Part shown: piece by piece, positions 1 through 7,505 of the stretch
How positions within the stretch are numbered: position 1 is the stretch's first letter
How the letters are laid out: each line of letters opens with the position of its first letter
Source: a virus
Direction: 5' to 3' (one strand)
IMG/VR virus record: IMGVR_UViG_3300009154_000350
Span: 1-20,523 of that record
DNA length: 20,523 bases
Made by a program: the position numbers and the translations under genes
Notes under the pieces: model-generated
The model's database searches: none
What the model was told of the DNA's origin: nothing
What the model saw: the letters and a program-made list of their open reading frames with translations, nothing else

Positions 1-513
1 AATGGTGTTAGTGATGTTGTATTTGGCACAGGCGCTCAAGTAAAAATTCAAGATACTACTGGTGCAACCACCACTGCAACTGGTGCATTGGTTGTTTCTG
101 GTGGTCTTGGTGTTGCTCAAAATGTCTATCTGGGCGGAGAGTTAAGAGCTAGTGGAAATATTACAGCTTATAATTCCTCAGATATTAGATTTAAGGAAAA
201 TGTTACCACAATTACAAATGCAATTGCTGCGTTAACTCGAATCAATGGAGTGAGATTTGATTGGACCAAGGACTATATTGCGAATCACGGAGGTGAGGAT
301 GGGTATTTTGTTCGAAAAAATGATGTTGGTATCATAGCACAAGAAGTTAAAAATATATTGCCAGAAATAGTTGGCACAAGAGATGATGGATTTTTAGCAG
401 TAAGATATGAAAAAATAATACCTTTACTTATTGAAGCGATTAAAGAGCAACAAATACAGATTGATAATTTAAAATCTGTAATTAATCAGTTGGTTAGTAA
501 GGACAACAAATAA
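1..513 (+). CDS. tail-fibre-type protein with C-terminal S74 self-cleaving chaperone (5' partial)
   Basis: The frame is open from base 1, so the gene starts outside the window; the TTG at 88 is not a credible start. The visible part ends in a Peptidase_S74 (intramolecular chaperone) domain. Its signature SDIRFKEN begins at the TCA codon 178-180, and about 111 residues follow, the usual size for this domain. In known tail spikes and fibres such domains trimerise and fold the fibre, then cut themselves off at the serine of this motif. The last ~30 residues are heptad-like (IEAIKEQQIQIDNLKSVI), fitting a short coiled coil. The region before the domain is rich in Gly, Thr and Val (GALVVSGGLGVAQNVYLGG), as in fibre shafts. 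The stop codon overlaps the next ATG as TAATG, so the two tail genes are probably translated together. The S74 assignment is firm; which fibre this is cannot be told from the tail end alone. Confidence 0.85.
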   Translation, partial: NGVSDVVFGTGAQVKIQDTTGATTTATGALVVSGGLGVAQNVYLGGELRASGNITAYNSSDIRFKENVTTITNAIAALTRINGVRFDWTKDYIANHGGEDGYFVRKNDVGIIAQEVKNILPEIVGTRDDGFLAVRYEKIIPLLIEAIKEQQIQIDNLKSVINQLVSKDNK

Positions 514-1418
514 TGACTATGACCAGCACAGGTTATATTAGCCTAGGTGGTGGTTCACCGACATTTGTCGTTGGTTCAGGAGGAACTCAAAAACACACAT
601 CTATACAATATGAATTGTATGCGGTAAACACAGTTACTTATTCATTAGCAGGCACTCGGCAGATATCTTTAAATGATTCGGATGCACGTATACTAGCTAG
701 CAGGCCTTCAGGTGCTATATCATTCAGTGATTTTTATAATAAAAGATCATTTAATTCCACGACTATTTATTTTCAAAATACAGGAACTTTTACCTATAGT
801 GTGCCGTTTAATTATCAAACACTGACCATAGAAGTGTGGGGCGCGGGCGGCGGCGGAGGAGGAGGCTTTGGCGGGGGTTCAACGGGCTCCGCGTCAATTG
901 TTTCCGGCGTTGGTGTAACAACAATAACTGCAAATGGCGGCAAGGGCGGATCATCCGCAGCAAATACATCTGCGCCAGGAGGAACTGGTGGATCGGCATC
1001 TGGTGGTAATAATATTAATACGTCAGGATTAACAGGCGGATCAAGTAGTATTGACGGATCTAGTGGCGGACAGGGCGCTAACGGAATTGCAGGAAGCATA
1101 GCCGGTGGCACAGGAGGAGTTGGTGGCGAAGCTGCTGATCCTAATTTTGTTGGAGGAAACGGCCAGCCCGGTACTCCTGGTACTGTACCTGGAGCCGGCG
1201 GCGGTGGGGGAGCTAGGGGAACTGCTCCCCAAGGATTTACAGGCTACAGTGCCGGCGGCGGTGGAGGATCTGGAGGTTACGCTAAATCAGTGATTACAAA
1301 TTTGAATTATTTTGATACTTTAAGTATAACAGTAGGGCAAGGCGGCCTTGGCGGCCTAAGTGGCAATTCTAACGGCGGTCAAGGTAGTACCGGGACTGTT
1401 ATAATTACGGCTACATAA
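513..1418 (+). CDS. glycine-rich tail fibre / adhesin-like protein
   Basis: This is a 301-residue protein whose ATG overlaps the preceding stop (TAATG). Residues ~1-90 form a non-repetitive module (LGGGSPTFVVGSGG..., then a LASRPSGAISFSDFYNKRSF segment), which I would expect to be the virion-attachment part. Residues ~97 to the end are a glycine-rich domain that opens with IEVWGAGGGGGGG, continues as Gly/Ser-rich loops and closes with a strand typical of this fold (STGTVIITA). Such domains are frequent in phage receptor-binding tips, and T4-group gp38 adhesins also use polyglycine loops for host recognition, so a host-range role is likely. This is inference from composition and position directly after an S74 fibre gene. 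The DNA of the Gly tract is much more GC-rich than its surroundings (GGCGGC runs). An inverted repeat just after the stop may end transcription. Confidence 0.75.
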   Translation: MTMTSTGYISLGGGSPTFVVGSGGTQKHTSIQYELYAVNTVTYSLAGTRQISLNDSDARILASRPSGAISFSDFYNKRSFNSTTIYFQNTGTFTYSVPFNYQTLTIEVWGAGGGGGGGFGGGSTGSASIVSGVGVTTITANGGKGGSSAANTSAPGGTGGSASGGNNINTSGLTGGSSSIDGSSGGQGANGIAGSIAGGTGGVGGEAADPNFVGGNGQPGTPGTVPGAGGGGGARGTAPQGFTGYSAGGGGGSGGYAKSVITNLNYFDTLSITVGQGGLGGLSGNSNGGQGSTGTVIITAT

Positions 1419-1420
1419 AT

Positions 1421-1445
1421 TACAATAAAACGTTATATTATTGTA
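1421..1445. terminator. AT-rich inverted repeat between convergent genes, possible terminator
   Basis: Perfect 8-bp arms TACAATAA (1421-1428) and TTATTGTA (1438-1445) flank a 9-nt loop. The repeat follows the stop of the glycine-rich gene, and its right arm covers the stop of the convergent epimerase gene. On the + strand the stem is followed by a T-rich stretch (GTTTTGTTTTTA), consistent with intrinsic termination of the tail-fibre transcript. The stem has only one G-C pair and would be weak, so the call is tentative. Confidence 0.4.
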
Positions 1446-2232
1446 GTTTTGTTTTTATATACTCAAAAACAGAAATACAGTTGTTATCAACTATTGCGGC
1501 ACGAGTATAGTACTGATACTTGTCATGAAGATGTTTAGGAAACGAAATAATTTCAAGTTTTGCGTTAAATTTTCTAGCAATTATTTCTGCAACACTACTA
1601 AACAGCACAGGAACACCAGTGCCTAGATCATAGATTCCCGAAGGTCTGTTATCCTCTAACATCACGCGACATACATCTCCTACCCAAATAAAGTCCCTGC
1701 ACCCGTCGCCTGATCTTTCAAATATTTTAATAACGCCTGTTTCTTTGGCTTGTTTTGTAAATTGAAATAGAGGACTTGCTTGACTACCTTTGTGATCCTC
1801 GCCTTCGCCGTAGACATTAAAAAATCTATATCCCCTAATATTACTAAATTTATCAATATTATCTCTGACCCATAAATCAACAAATGCTTTTGACATTGCA
1901 TAGTAATTAAGAGGATTAATTAAAGGACGATGAGTGTTGCTATTTCCGTACACGGATGCAGATGATGCATACGACACCGGGACATTATAATCAATGCATT
2001 TTTGAAATAATTTAATAGAATAATCTATATTATATCGATAAATTTTATCAATGTCCGTTTCTGTAGTATCAGAAATTGCGCCCATATGATAGACTCTAGA
2101 CAATCTTGAAAAATCCATTTCATTGATTACATAATCTGCATTATGAATATCACACTCGAATACCACTTCTAAGTCAAGATATTTTGCTAAATTTTTTCCA
2201 ATAAATCCATTACTTCCAGTTACTAAAATCAT
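1438..2232 (-). CDS. NAD-dependent epimerase, HldD-like (ADP-heptose 6-epimerase family)
   Basis: This is a 264-residue short-chain dehydrogenase/reductase of the extended type. GSNGFIG (residues 6-12) is the NAD(P)-binding glycine motif, SSASVYG (~91-96) carries the active-site serine, and YAMSK (111-115) is the Tyr-x3-Lys catalytic pair. Several stretches match the HldD/RfaD signature rather than general sugar epimerases: MGAISDTTE, YRFFNVYGEGEDHKGS, RDFIWVGDV and the C-terminal KYQYYTRA. HldD converts ADP-D-glycero-D-manno-heptose to the L-glycero form for the LPS inner core. The protein is ~45 residues shorter than bacterial HldD (about 310), mostly by loss of loops, but no catalytic motif is missing. 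It lies beside tail-fibre genes, so a role in remodelling host surface sugar is plausible. Other nucleotide-sugar substrates cannot be excluded. Confidence 0.85.
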   Translation of the reverse strand: MILVTGSNGFIGKNLAKYLDLEVVFECDIHNADYVINEMDFSRLSRVYHMGAISDTTETDIDKIYRYNIDYSIKLFQKCIDYNVPVSYASSASVYGNSNTHRPLINPLNYYAMSKAFVDLWVRDNIDKFSNIRGYRFFNVYGEGEDHKGSQASPLFQFTKQAKETGVIKIFERSGDGCRDFIWVGDVCRVMLEDNRPSGIYDLGTGVPVLFSSVAEIIARKFNAKLEIISFPKHLHDKYQYYTRAAIVDNNCISVFEYIKTKLQ

Positions 2233-2284
2233 AATACTCTTTCAAAATAATACGTTGTTTGATACTTATCAATTAAATAGTTTA

Positions 2285-2842
2285 ATGAATACACTTAATA
2301 ATTTAACAGGAAATTTATTAATATCTCATCCTGCAAATTGTGAAAATTACTTTTCAAGGTCCGTTATATTATTGGTACAGCATACATCCCAGGGATCATG
2401 GGGTGTGGTTGTTAATAGAAGAGCTAAAACCGTGAGTATGCAATCTGTGATGAATACAATAGGCATAGAATACTCGGGTCTTGAACCAGTGTATATAGGT
2501 GGTCCTATAGAAACATCTAGGGTTCATATAATTCACACACTGGACTGGATAAGTTCAGGAACCTTGTCAATTACTGATGATATTGGCATTACTGGTGATA
2601 TGTCAATATTGGCTGCAATTAGTAAAGGCATGGGACCTGCCAAATTTAAAACAGGAGTAGGATTAGTTTTATGGGGTCCAGGACAACTTGAACAGGAGCT
2701 ACAGAACATGTCACTAAAAGCCGGTCAAAGCTGGTTAACTATTTCTGCCACTGTTGATCTTTGTTTATCTGAATCAGGAGATAAACAATGGCAAAGAAGC
2801 ATTGACACAGTAATAACTCAGCAAGTTTCTGAATTATTTTAA
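2285..2842 (+). CDS. YqgE/AlgH family protein (DUF179)
   Basis: The pattern is that of bacterial YqgE/AlgH. GNLLISHP sits near the N-terminus, then SVILLVQH followed by GSWGVVVNRR, a central YIGGPIE, DWISSGTLSITDDIGITGDMS, AISKGMGP, and the closing LWGPGQLEQEL with SWLTI. I prefer the ATG at 2285 (185 residues), because bacterial homologues begin a few residues before GNLL. The longer frame from TTG 2255 would add ten residues and start very close to the divergent epimerase gene. No clear Shine-Dalgarno is visible at either start. The biochemical role is unsettled in bacteria; AlgH was named for an effect on alginate genes in Pseudomonas, and the fold does not look like a classical DNA-binding regulator. 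Its stop overlaps the stop of the convergent gp41 gene by four bases. A host-derived auxiliary gene is the likeliest origin. Confidence 0.85.
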   Translation: MNTLNNLTGNLLISHPANCENYFSRSVILLVQHTSQGSWGVVVNRRAKTVSMQSVMNTIGIEYSGLEPVYIGGPIETSRVHIIHTLDWISSGTLSITDDIGITGDMSILAAISKGMGPAKFKTGVGLVLWGPGQLEQELQNMSLKAGQSWLTISATVDLCLSESGDKQWQRSIDTVITQQVSELF

Positions 2843-4278
2843 TCTTTTTCGGAATTCATGGATGCTAGCATTTCCCTGATCTTTGAACTACCTGCACTTG
2901 CTTTTATCTTGCCTACATTTATTCCATCAGATGGGTCTCGGACTTCTCCTGTTTCAGGATCATGATCAATTATAGTCGAAGTTTTCTTCAGCCCTTCATA
3001 TATACTAAGTTTAGGAGTTGAATTGCCTTCTTCCTCGCCCAAGTCTCTAATTCTCAATGTATCTAAATCAAATTCTAAATCAACTTTTTGACCAACACCA
3101 CTAGAACTACGTGTTTTCATAAACTGGATCTGATATCTACCTCGTTCCTTCATAGCTCTGCTTGTAAAAATGCCAATAACATTATCTGCTGTCTGAATCT
3201 TACTAAGTCCGCCAGAAATATGACTGTGATCAAATTCTATTTCTTCAACGGCCGCACGATTAAGCTGACTAGCTGTTACCACGATTGCTTGTGTTTCCAT
3301 TGCTAGATTTCGTAACTCCTCACTGACATACTTGTCCTTGACGAATAGGTCTGAGGGACTAACCTTGACCGACATCGGCATCATCAAATCAAGATAATCT
3401 ATCAACAGAATATCTGGCTTAAATCCTTTTTTAACTTGATACTCTTTTAAATATGCTCTTATGTCGTTTGTATTTTTGCCACTTGGCATATACTTGATTT
3501 GTATACTTCCGGACTGTTTTCCTAGCATTCGAACTTTAAGCTCAACATCATCAAGATTTTTAAATACTTCTCGTGTTGCGATACCAGTTAACATACTATC
3601 CATTCGCATGGCAACTAGTGCCTCACTGAGTTCGAATGTTAGATATAGTACATTAAGTCCTTGAAGTGCCCAATTGCATCCTAAATTTGCAAGAAATAGT
3701 GACTTACCGCCGCCAGAAGCAGCACACCAAATGTTAAGTTCGCCTCGGTTGAATCCGCCATAAAGTTTCTTATCTACACTTGGCCAACCAGTGCTTATTT
3801 GACCATTTGAATTCTTCAAGCCCTCAAGTCTAGCTCTGGGGTCTTCAAAATAGTCAGTTCCCATGTCTTTTTGTAAACCAATTTGAACAGCGTCTTTGAT
3901 CATTTTTTCAACTGGACCGTACTCTCCCTTTTCAAGTAAATCTGCTGATTTAATGATTGCACGTTCTAGGCCCTTGTGACGTGAAAATTGCTCAAATTCA
4001 TTCATCAACCAAGTATAGTTTTCTTCAGGCAATTGTACTGGATTCATATCAACATTGCAACTTGCGTTAACGATGCTTGTCTCAGGCATAATCTTGTATT
4101 GGTCAACATATTCTTTGATGAATTCGGCAGTTTCTTGGAGTTTTCTATCGAAATTTTCTGGATCAAAAATACTGGCACAGCGTACAAAAGTTACTGCATC
4201 ACTCATGAACATTTCTAGATATAATTTTTGAACATCGTAGCTATAGTTTAATACATTAGATTTCTGCATTTCGTTCAA
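2839..4278 (-). CDS. 41: replicative DNA helicase, T4 gp41-like (DnaB family)
   Basis: The protein has 479 residues, close to T4 gp41 (475). It has an N-terminal helical region (1-~155) and a RecA-like core opened by the DnaB-type segment STGWPSVDKKLYGG. The Walker A ASGGGKS is at residues 187-193, a TFELSE motif at ~214-219, and the Walker B LLIDYLD at 291-297. A TASQLNR-like sensor segment and an arginine-containing C-terminal core follow. gp41 is the hexameric 5'-3' helicase that unwinds the lagging strand and forms the primosome with gp61. Its start lies 23 bases inside the end of the upstream primase gene, so the two primosome subunits are probably translationally coupled. The C-terminal ~60 residues are charged and poorly conserved-looking, as in other gp41 homologues. 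Confidence 0.95.
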   Translation of the reverse strand: MNEMQKSNVLNYSYDVQKLYLEMFMSDAVTFVRCASIFDPENFDRKLQETAEFIKEYVDQYKIMPETSIVNASCNVDMNPVQLPEENYTWLMNEFEQFSRHKGLERAIIKSADLLEKGEYGPVEKMIKDAVQIGLQKDMGTDYFEDPRARLEGLKNSNGQISTGWPSVDKKLYGGFNRGELNIWCAASGGGKSLFLANLGCNWALQGLNVLYLTFELSEALVAMRMDSMLTGIATREVFKNLDDVELKVRMLGKQSGSIQIKYMPSGKNTNDIRAYLKEYQVKKGFKPDILLIDYLDLMMPMSVKVSPSDLFVKDKYVSEELRNLAMETQAIVVTASQLNRAAVEEIEFDHSHISGGLSKIQTADNVIGIFTSRAMKERGRYQIQFMKTRSSSGVGQKVDLEFDLDTLRIRDLGEEEGNSTPKLSIYEGLKKTSTIIDHDPETGEVRDPSDGINVGKIKASAGSSKIREMLASMNSEKD

Positions 4279-5251
4279 TTCTCTTTTTAATCATTTTTAA
4301 TTTTATTTCACCATGTTGGCGATATTTCAATATTGAATATAACGTGTATATTCTTCCATAATTTAGTACAGCATCGGCCACATCTTTTATTCCTGAATGC
4401 CATTCAGGAGAACTCACTGACCATCCTTGTTCTATAGCAATATCTATTAGCTTTGTTCCAGCTAGGTCGCGATCAGGCACAACTATTACCTCTTTACACA
4501 GGGAATTTATCCTGAAGATTTTCTCGGTGTTAAGGGCATTTCTCATCACGGCAACTCCATCAATTGATATCGCATCAATTGGTCCTTCAACAACTATAAC
4601 ATAGTTTCTTTCATATGTCTGTCGGTCTAAGTTAAACACATAACTAGGTTGTGAACTAGTTAGATATTTAGGTCTACCCTCAGAAATTTTTCTAGCAGTC
4701 CAGCCTACTATTTTGCCTGAATAAAAATAAGGAATAATTACTCTGTCTTGATATCCAGGCGATGGACTCCACATCCATGGATACCATTCTAATTTCATGC
4801 CTCTATCTAGTACATAAGCAACAGCAGATGCAAAGTTTTCATCATTGCATCCTTCTTTTATATATTCGTCGAAATTTTTGCAATTTTCGGGTAAAACCAC
4901 CGGATTTATACCAAGATTTAAGCTTTTTTCGATAGGTTTCATGTCTTCTTTTGCACGAATTGCTTCTAGTGCAAATTTCTGTACATCAGTACTGGGAATG
5001 CCCATCCATAGCATTAAATTCCGTGTGTTTTGTGATAGCAGATGTCCAGGAGTCCATCCGGCTTTGAAGTTGCAATTAAAACAATGAAAGACAAATCCAT
5101 CACCTTCAAATTTGATTCCACCACGCCCTCGTGTATCCATACTTTCACCTCGATGATGACAGCACGGTGAATCAAATGTAGTCCATCCCCCCGACGCTTG
5201 TTTGCGTTTGGTAGGCAGGACAGTGTGAACTGATTCCTGGATTATGTTCAT
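4256..5251 (-). CDS. 61: DNA primase, T4 gp61-like
   Basis: The 331 residues compare with 342 in T4 gp61. The N-terminus has a CHC2-type zinc-binding domain, with ligand candidates C30/C31, H33, C57 and C60 (CCHHRGES ... HCFNCNF). A TOPRIM domain follows, with the conserved Glu in VVEGPIDA (~221-228) and the Asp pair in VVPDRDLAG (D260, D262), which bind the catalytic metals. The enzyme makes short RNA primers at the fork together with the gp41 helicase, whose gene overlaps the end of this one by 23 bases. The ATG at 5251 is preceded by AT-rich sequence with no clear Shine-Dalgarno, and it lies nine bases after the stop of the virion-type gene upstream. Confidence 0.93.
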   Translation of the reverse strand: MNIIQESVHTVLPTKRKQASGGWTTFDSPCCHHRGESMDTRGRGGIKFEGDGFVFHCFNCNFKAGWTPGHLLSQNTRNLMLWMGIPSTDVQKFALEAIRAKEDMKPIEKSLNLGINPVVLPENCKNFDEYIKEGCNDENFASAVAYVLDRGMKLEWYPWMWSPSPGYQDRVIIPYFYSGKIVGWTARKISEGRPKYLTSSQPSYVFNLDRQTYERNYVIVVEGPIDAISIDGVAVMRNALNTEKIFRINSLCKEVIVVPDRDLAGTKLIDIAIEQGWSVSSPEWHSGIKDVADAVLNYGRIYTLYSILKYRQHGEIKLKMIKKRIERNAEI

Positions 5252-5260
5252 AATGTTATT

Positions 5261-6160
5261 TTAACTGAAATATTGTATTTGGTCAACAAATCCATTGGGA
5301 AATTTGTTATTATTTGATCCAATAGGATTTCCAGTAGGATAATAATTTACACCAAAAGCATCATTCTTTGGTTTGATTTTAAATCTTATCGCAGTGTATG
5401 CTCCTGTCCATGAAAGTTGAATTATTCCATGTGCCGCTGTGCTAGATATATAATTTGTCACGGTAAATGCCTGTGCATTTGCCTGGCCAGCGGGACTAGG
5501 ATTACTATCAATCGTTGCCTCTACTGTAATTTCTCCTGCAAAACTTGCTAGTGTAACAGCAGCAGTTGACGTGGTAGAATTGTAGGTAGAACTGATTTTA
5601 GGGCTAAGCCACTCGCTTACAAAAATGTATCCCATGCTGTTAGGAGTTCTATCATATGCTTTGCCTGTTTCTAATTTGTCAATATCAACCGTTTGAATAG
5701 GATATCCTATTGCAAATCCATCTTCTACTATTTCAATGTCACCGGTAATTTCGTAATATGTATTTGCATACGCAGGAGTGAATGTTCCATCTCCATTATC
5801 TTTCTTTACCAAAAACTTGTAACTAGCAGCTTGTAAATTAATTGTGTCCAGTGGATTGAATGTAACAACCGCTAGTCCTTTGGTAGATGTAGTCACTCCG
5901 TTGTCTATGACTGATAGTTTTTTGCTGAAAACCAACTCTCTGCCAGTAGTGTCAATAAGGTCTACATAATAATTAGTAGTAGTAGAAAGAAACACAGGCT
6001 TTTGATCAGAATTTTTGAACTGTATCTGTACTGAATCTTTAAATCCTTTTTGAATTTTGATCTTTCTTTGATACATAACCTTATAAATTCCTCTGGTTTG
6101 ATTGGTATCGAATATTACATCGATCTTATTTGGATATAAATAAACTGGCAACTTGTTCAT
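5261..6160 (-). CDS. putative virion structural protein with its own late promoter
   Basis: This is a 299-residue protein with no enzyme motif. It is rich in Thr, Asn, Ser, aromatic residues and beta-forming segments (ITVEATIDSNPSP, YTAIRFKIKPKND). It begins MNKLPVYLYPN and contains an RGIYKVMYQRKIKIQKG segment, a pattern I associate with conserved structural proteins of marine T4-like phages; that recollection is unverified. A perfect T4-type late-promoter octamer lies seven bases before the ATG, which supports late, virion-related expression although the gene sits among replication genes. No transmembrane helix or signal peptide is apparent. A neck, baseplate or head-decoration role is possible but cannot be chosen from sequence alone. 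Confidence 0.55.
   Translation of the reverse strand: MNKLPVYLYPNKIDVIFDTNQTRGIYKVMYQRKIKIQKGFKDSVQIQFKNSDQKPVFLSTTTNYYVDLIDTTGRELVFSKKLSVIDNGVTTSTKGLAVVTFNPLDTINLQAASYKFLVKKDNGDGTFTPAYANTYYEITGDIEIVEDGFAIGYPIQTVDIDKLETGKAYDRTPNSMGYIFVSEWLSPKISSTYNSTTSTAAVTLASFAGEITVEATIDSNPSPAGQANAQAFTVTNYISSTAAHGIIQLSWTGAYTAIRFKIKPKNDAFGVNYYPTGNPIGSNNNKFPNGFVDQIQYFS
6135..6142 (+). promoter_or_regulatory. T4-type late promoter octamer (+ strand)
   Basis: The octamer is an exact TATAAATA, the T4 late consensus read by the gp55 sigma factor. With T4 spacing, transcription would start near 6148, about 33 nt before the ATG of the + strand gene at 6181. It lies inside the first codons of the divergent structural gene. 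In AT-rich DNA this octamer also arises by chance a few times per window, so position is the main argument. Confidence 0.45.
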
Positions 6161-6167
6161 GACGTTG

Positions 6168-6175
6168 TATTTATA
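6168..6175 (-). promoter_or_regulatory. T4-type late promoter octamer (- strand)
   Basis: The - strand reads TATAAATA in the 20-base gap between two divergent genes. With T4 geometry the start of transcription falls near 6162, leaving only about two bases before the ATG of the structural gene (6160). That implies an almost leaderless mRNA. Confidence 0.6.
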
Positions 6176-6180
6176 AAAAT

Positions 6181-6567
6181 ATGAAACATATAAAAACAGA
6201 AGAATTTCAAATTAAATTTCCATTTGTATCATGTATTCGGTGTGGTAATGAAGAATACGTGGGTATCATAATCAATCATGACACACTTGTAACAAGTATG
6301 TACGATATCAGTGTAATTAAATCTGAATCTGATCGACAGAAATTATTAGATTTAGGTGACACATGGTGGTGGGAATCTAATAGAAAAATACCCATCAGTA
6401 TATTTTTAAAGTCCGATATGATAGTATTTCGTCCTATTATAAAAACATTTAATAGTAAAGATGTTACTATAATTTTTGGACCAGTTGTTAATCTTAGTGA
6501 AATATCCGAAAAACGAGTTAAGCGGAAGTCGATACAATTAATCAGGGCGCCGTCGAAGAACCGCTGA
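6181..6567 (+). CDS. conserved phage hypothetical protein
   Basis: This 128-residue protein has no signal peptide, membrane segment or catalytic motif that I recognise. It starts MKHIKTEEFQIKFPF and has a tryptophan cluster (GDTWWWESNRKIPI, ~60-73), a beta-rich centre and a strongly basic end (EKRVKRKSIQLIR). The layout resembles a small conserved family I recall from cyanophages and pelagic myophages, whose function is not known to me. It is one of only two + strand genes within or next to the replication block. It has its own late-promoter-like octamer 38 bases upstream and overlaps the convergent polymerase-like gene by 26 bases at its 3' end. The basic C-terminus could bind nucleic acid, but that is speculation. 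Confidence 0.7.
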   Translation: MKHIKTEEFQIKFPFVSCIRCGNEEYVGIIINHDTLVTSMYDISVIKSESDRQKLLDLGDTWWWESNRKIPISIFLKSDMIVFRPIIKTFNSKDVTIIFGPVVNLSEISEKRVKRKSIQLIRAPSKNR

Positions 6568-7114
6568 GATACTCACATAATAAATTCATGTGTATTATCA
6601 CCGCTATAGCATAACTGAATGCGTGACTTTTTTTCCAGTAATATTCTCCATTAGTTGGTTTTATCCATACTTCATTTAATATAGTATTCCAATCTTGGCC
6701 TACTAAATGAATTTTTGCAGGTCGAATCATTGCAAGAACTGCTGCTAGCTGTTCTACTGAAGTAGGACAATTCTTTTTTAAAATGTCTGCATGGCCGCTT
6801 AGTTGAAATAATAAATCCACAAACTCAGACTGTTTTAAAAGATCCCACAATGGTTCAGTGTTCATTAACTCAATTAAATGATTTTCGTCTCTTACATCTT
6901 TGTAGAAATTGACATTCAATAAATCAATTTTAAAATATCCACGATCTCCTGCTTGTTTGTAGTCTATTGCAGAGTTGCCTGTTAACGGATTAATAGGAAT
7001 TTCTTGACAATATATTCCTGTTTTATGCATTCTGCCATCTACTAAAGAAGCAGGAATATGTTTTATTACATTGAGGATATCATTCCGATCTGCAAAATCA
7101 ATATCAACGTCCAT
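6542..7114 (-). CDS. miniature DNA polymerase III alpha (family C)-like protein
   Basis: I start the gene at ATG 7114 (190 residues). GGAG (7121-7124) lies six bases before it, and the protein then opens with the recognisable block; the longer frame to 7240 runs through the preceding gene. Segments match DnaE/PolC in order. MDVDIDFADR (1-10) corresponds to the palm PD-D-DF motif. HKTGIY...NPLTG (30-46) and IDYKQAGDRGYFKIDLLN (50-67) correspond to the TQ-D...GL-K-DFLGL segment. The span FVDLLFQLSG...CPTSVEQLAAVLAMIRP (99-132) matches the FQLES...PTSFEDLIAVLALYRPGPM region, and KKSHAFSYA (161-169) matches FNKSHAAAYA. Asp4, Asp6 and Asp64 align with the three catalytic aspartates of E. coli alpha (D401, D403, D555). 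PHP, most finger, beta-binding and OB domains are absent. T4-like phages replicate with family-B gp43, so the role here is unknown. Confidence 0.75.
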   Translation of the reverse strand: MDVDIDFADRNDILNVIKHIPASLVDGRMHKTGIYCQEIPINPLTGNSAIDYKQAGDRGYFKIDLLNVNFYKDVRDENHLIELMNTEPLWDLLKQSEFVDLLFQLSGHADILKKNCPTSVEQLAAVLAMIRPAKIHLVGQDWNTILNEVWIKPTNGEYYWKKSHAFSYAIAVIIHMNLLCEYLSGSSTAP

Positions 7115-7505
7115 TATTTTCTCCGGACATAGCAAGTTTATACAACATTTGATATTGATCGTATGCTTTTTGAACAGCGGAATGTTTTTCTCGAAATGAT
7201 TTCTCATCATTCCGTCTCTGAATATAATGGTTAAACACATCCATGCTTCCGGTATATTTCATACTTTCTTCAACACGTTCGTAAAATTCGATTAGGCGGT
7301 CTAATGAGCTTTCTGGAATCTGAATGGTGTGCAGAGTTTCGGTTTCATATGGAATATTGTGATACTGTTGGTGGCTATATTTGTCCAATGCTCCAAAATA
7401 TGATGGTACATATCGTTGATATCGACGATTACTATCTACAATATTCATATCATATCGGTATAAAAACTCTTTTGCTTTTGTTGTTTTCTTTACAGAGTTG
7501 TCCAT
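7104..7505 (-). CDS. hypothetical protein, helical, basic N-terminus
   Basis: This 133-residue protein resembles no family I can name. It starts with a basic segment (VKKTTKAKEF), then a Tyr/Arg-rich stretch (NRRYQRYVPSYFG, ~26-38), and the second half is predicted helical (RLIEFYERVEESM; AYDQYQMLYKLA). The start is fixed by a TAATG overlap with the stop of the zinc-finger gene. Its own stop lies 11 bases inside the polymerase-like gene and supplies the GGAG ribosome-binding sequence for it. This close coupling on both sides suggests the three genes are made together. Confidence 0.7.
   Translation of the reverse strand: MDNSVKKTTKAKEFLYRYDMNIVDSNRRYQRYVPSYFGALDKYSHQQYHNIPYETETLHTIQIPESSLDRLIEFYERVEESMKYTGSMDVFNHYIQRRNDEKSFREKHSAVQKAYDQYQMLYKLAMSGENNGR

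Noticed and set aside
815-1111. Proline-rich ORF on the - strand
   Set aside because: It is the antisense shadow of glycine codons in the glycine-rich tail gene; it has no start signal or independent support.
843-1275. DNA tandem repeat in the GGC-rich tract
   Set aside because: The repetition is irregular and follows from glycine codons; there is no constant unit length.
2255-2284. TTG start of the YqgE/AlgH gene
   Set aside because: The ATG at 2285 fits the usual N-terminus of the family, and the TTG has no ribosome binding site.
2830-2858. Hairpin TGAATT/AATTCA between the convergent YqgE and gp41 genes
   Set aside because: Arms are only six bases with a 17-nt loop and no G-C rich core, too weak to call a terminator.
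7115-7240. N-terminal extension of the polymerase III-like protein
   Set aside because: It overlaps the preceding gene in another frame, and the ATG at 7114 has a GGAG site and begins directly at the conserved block.
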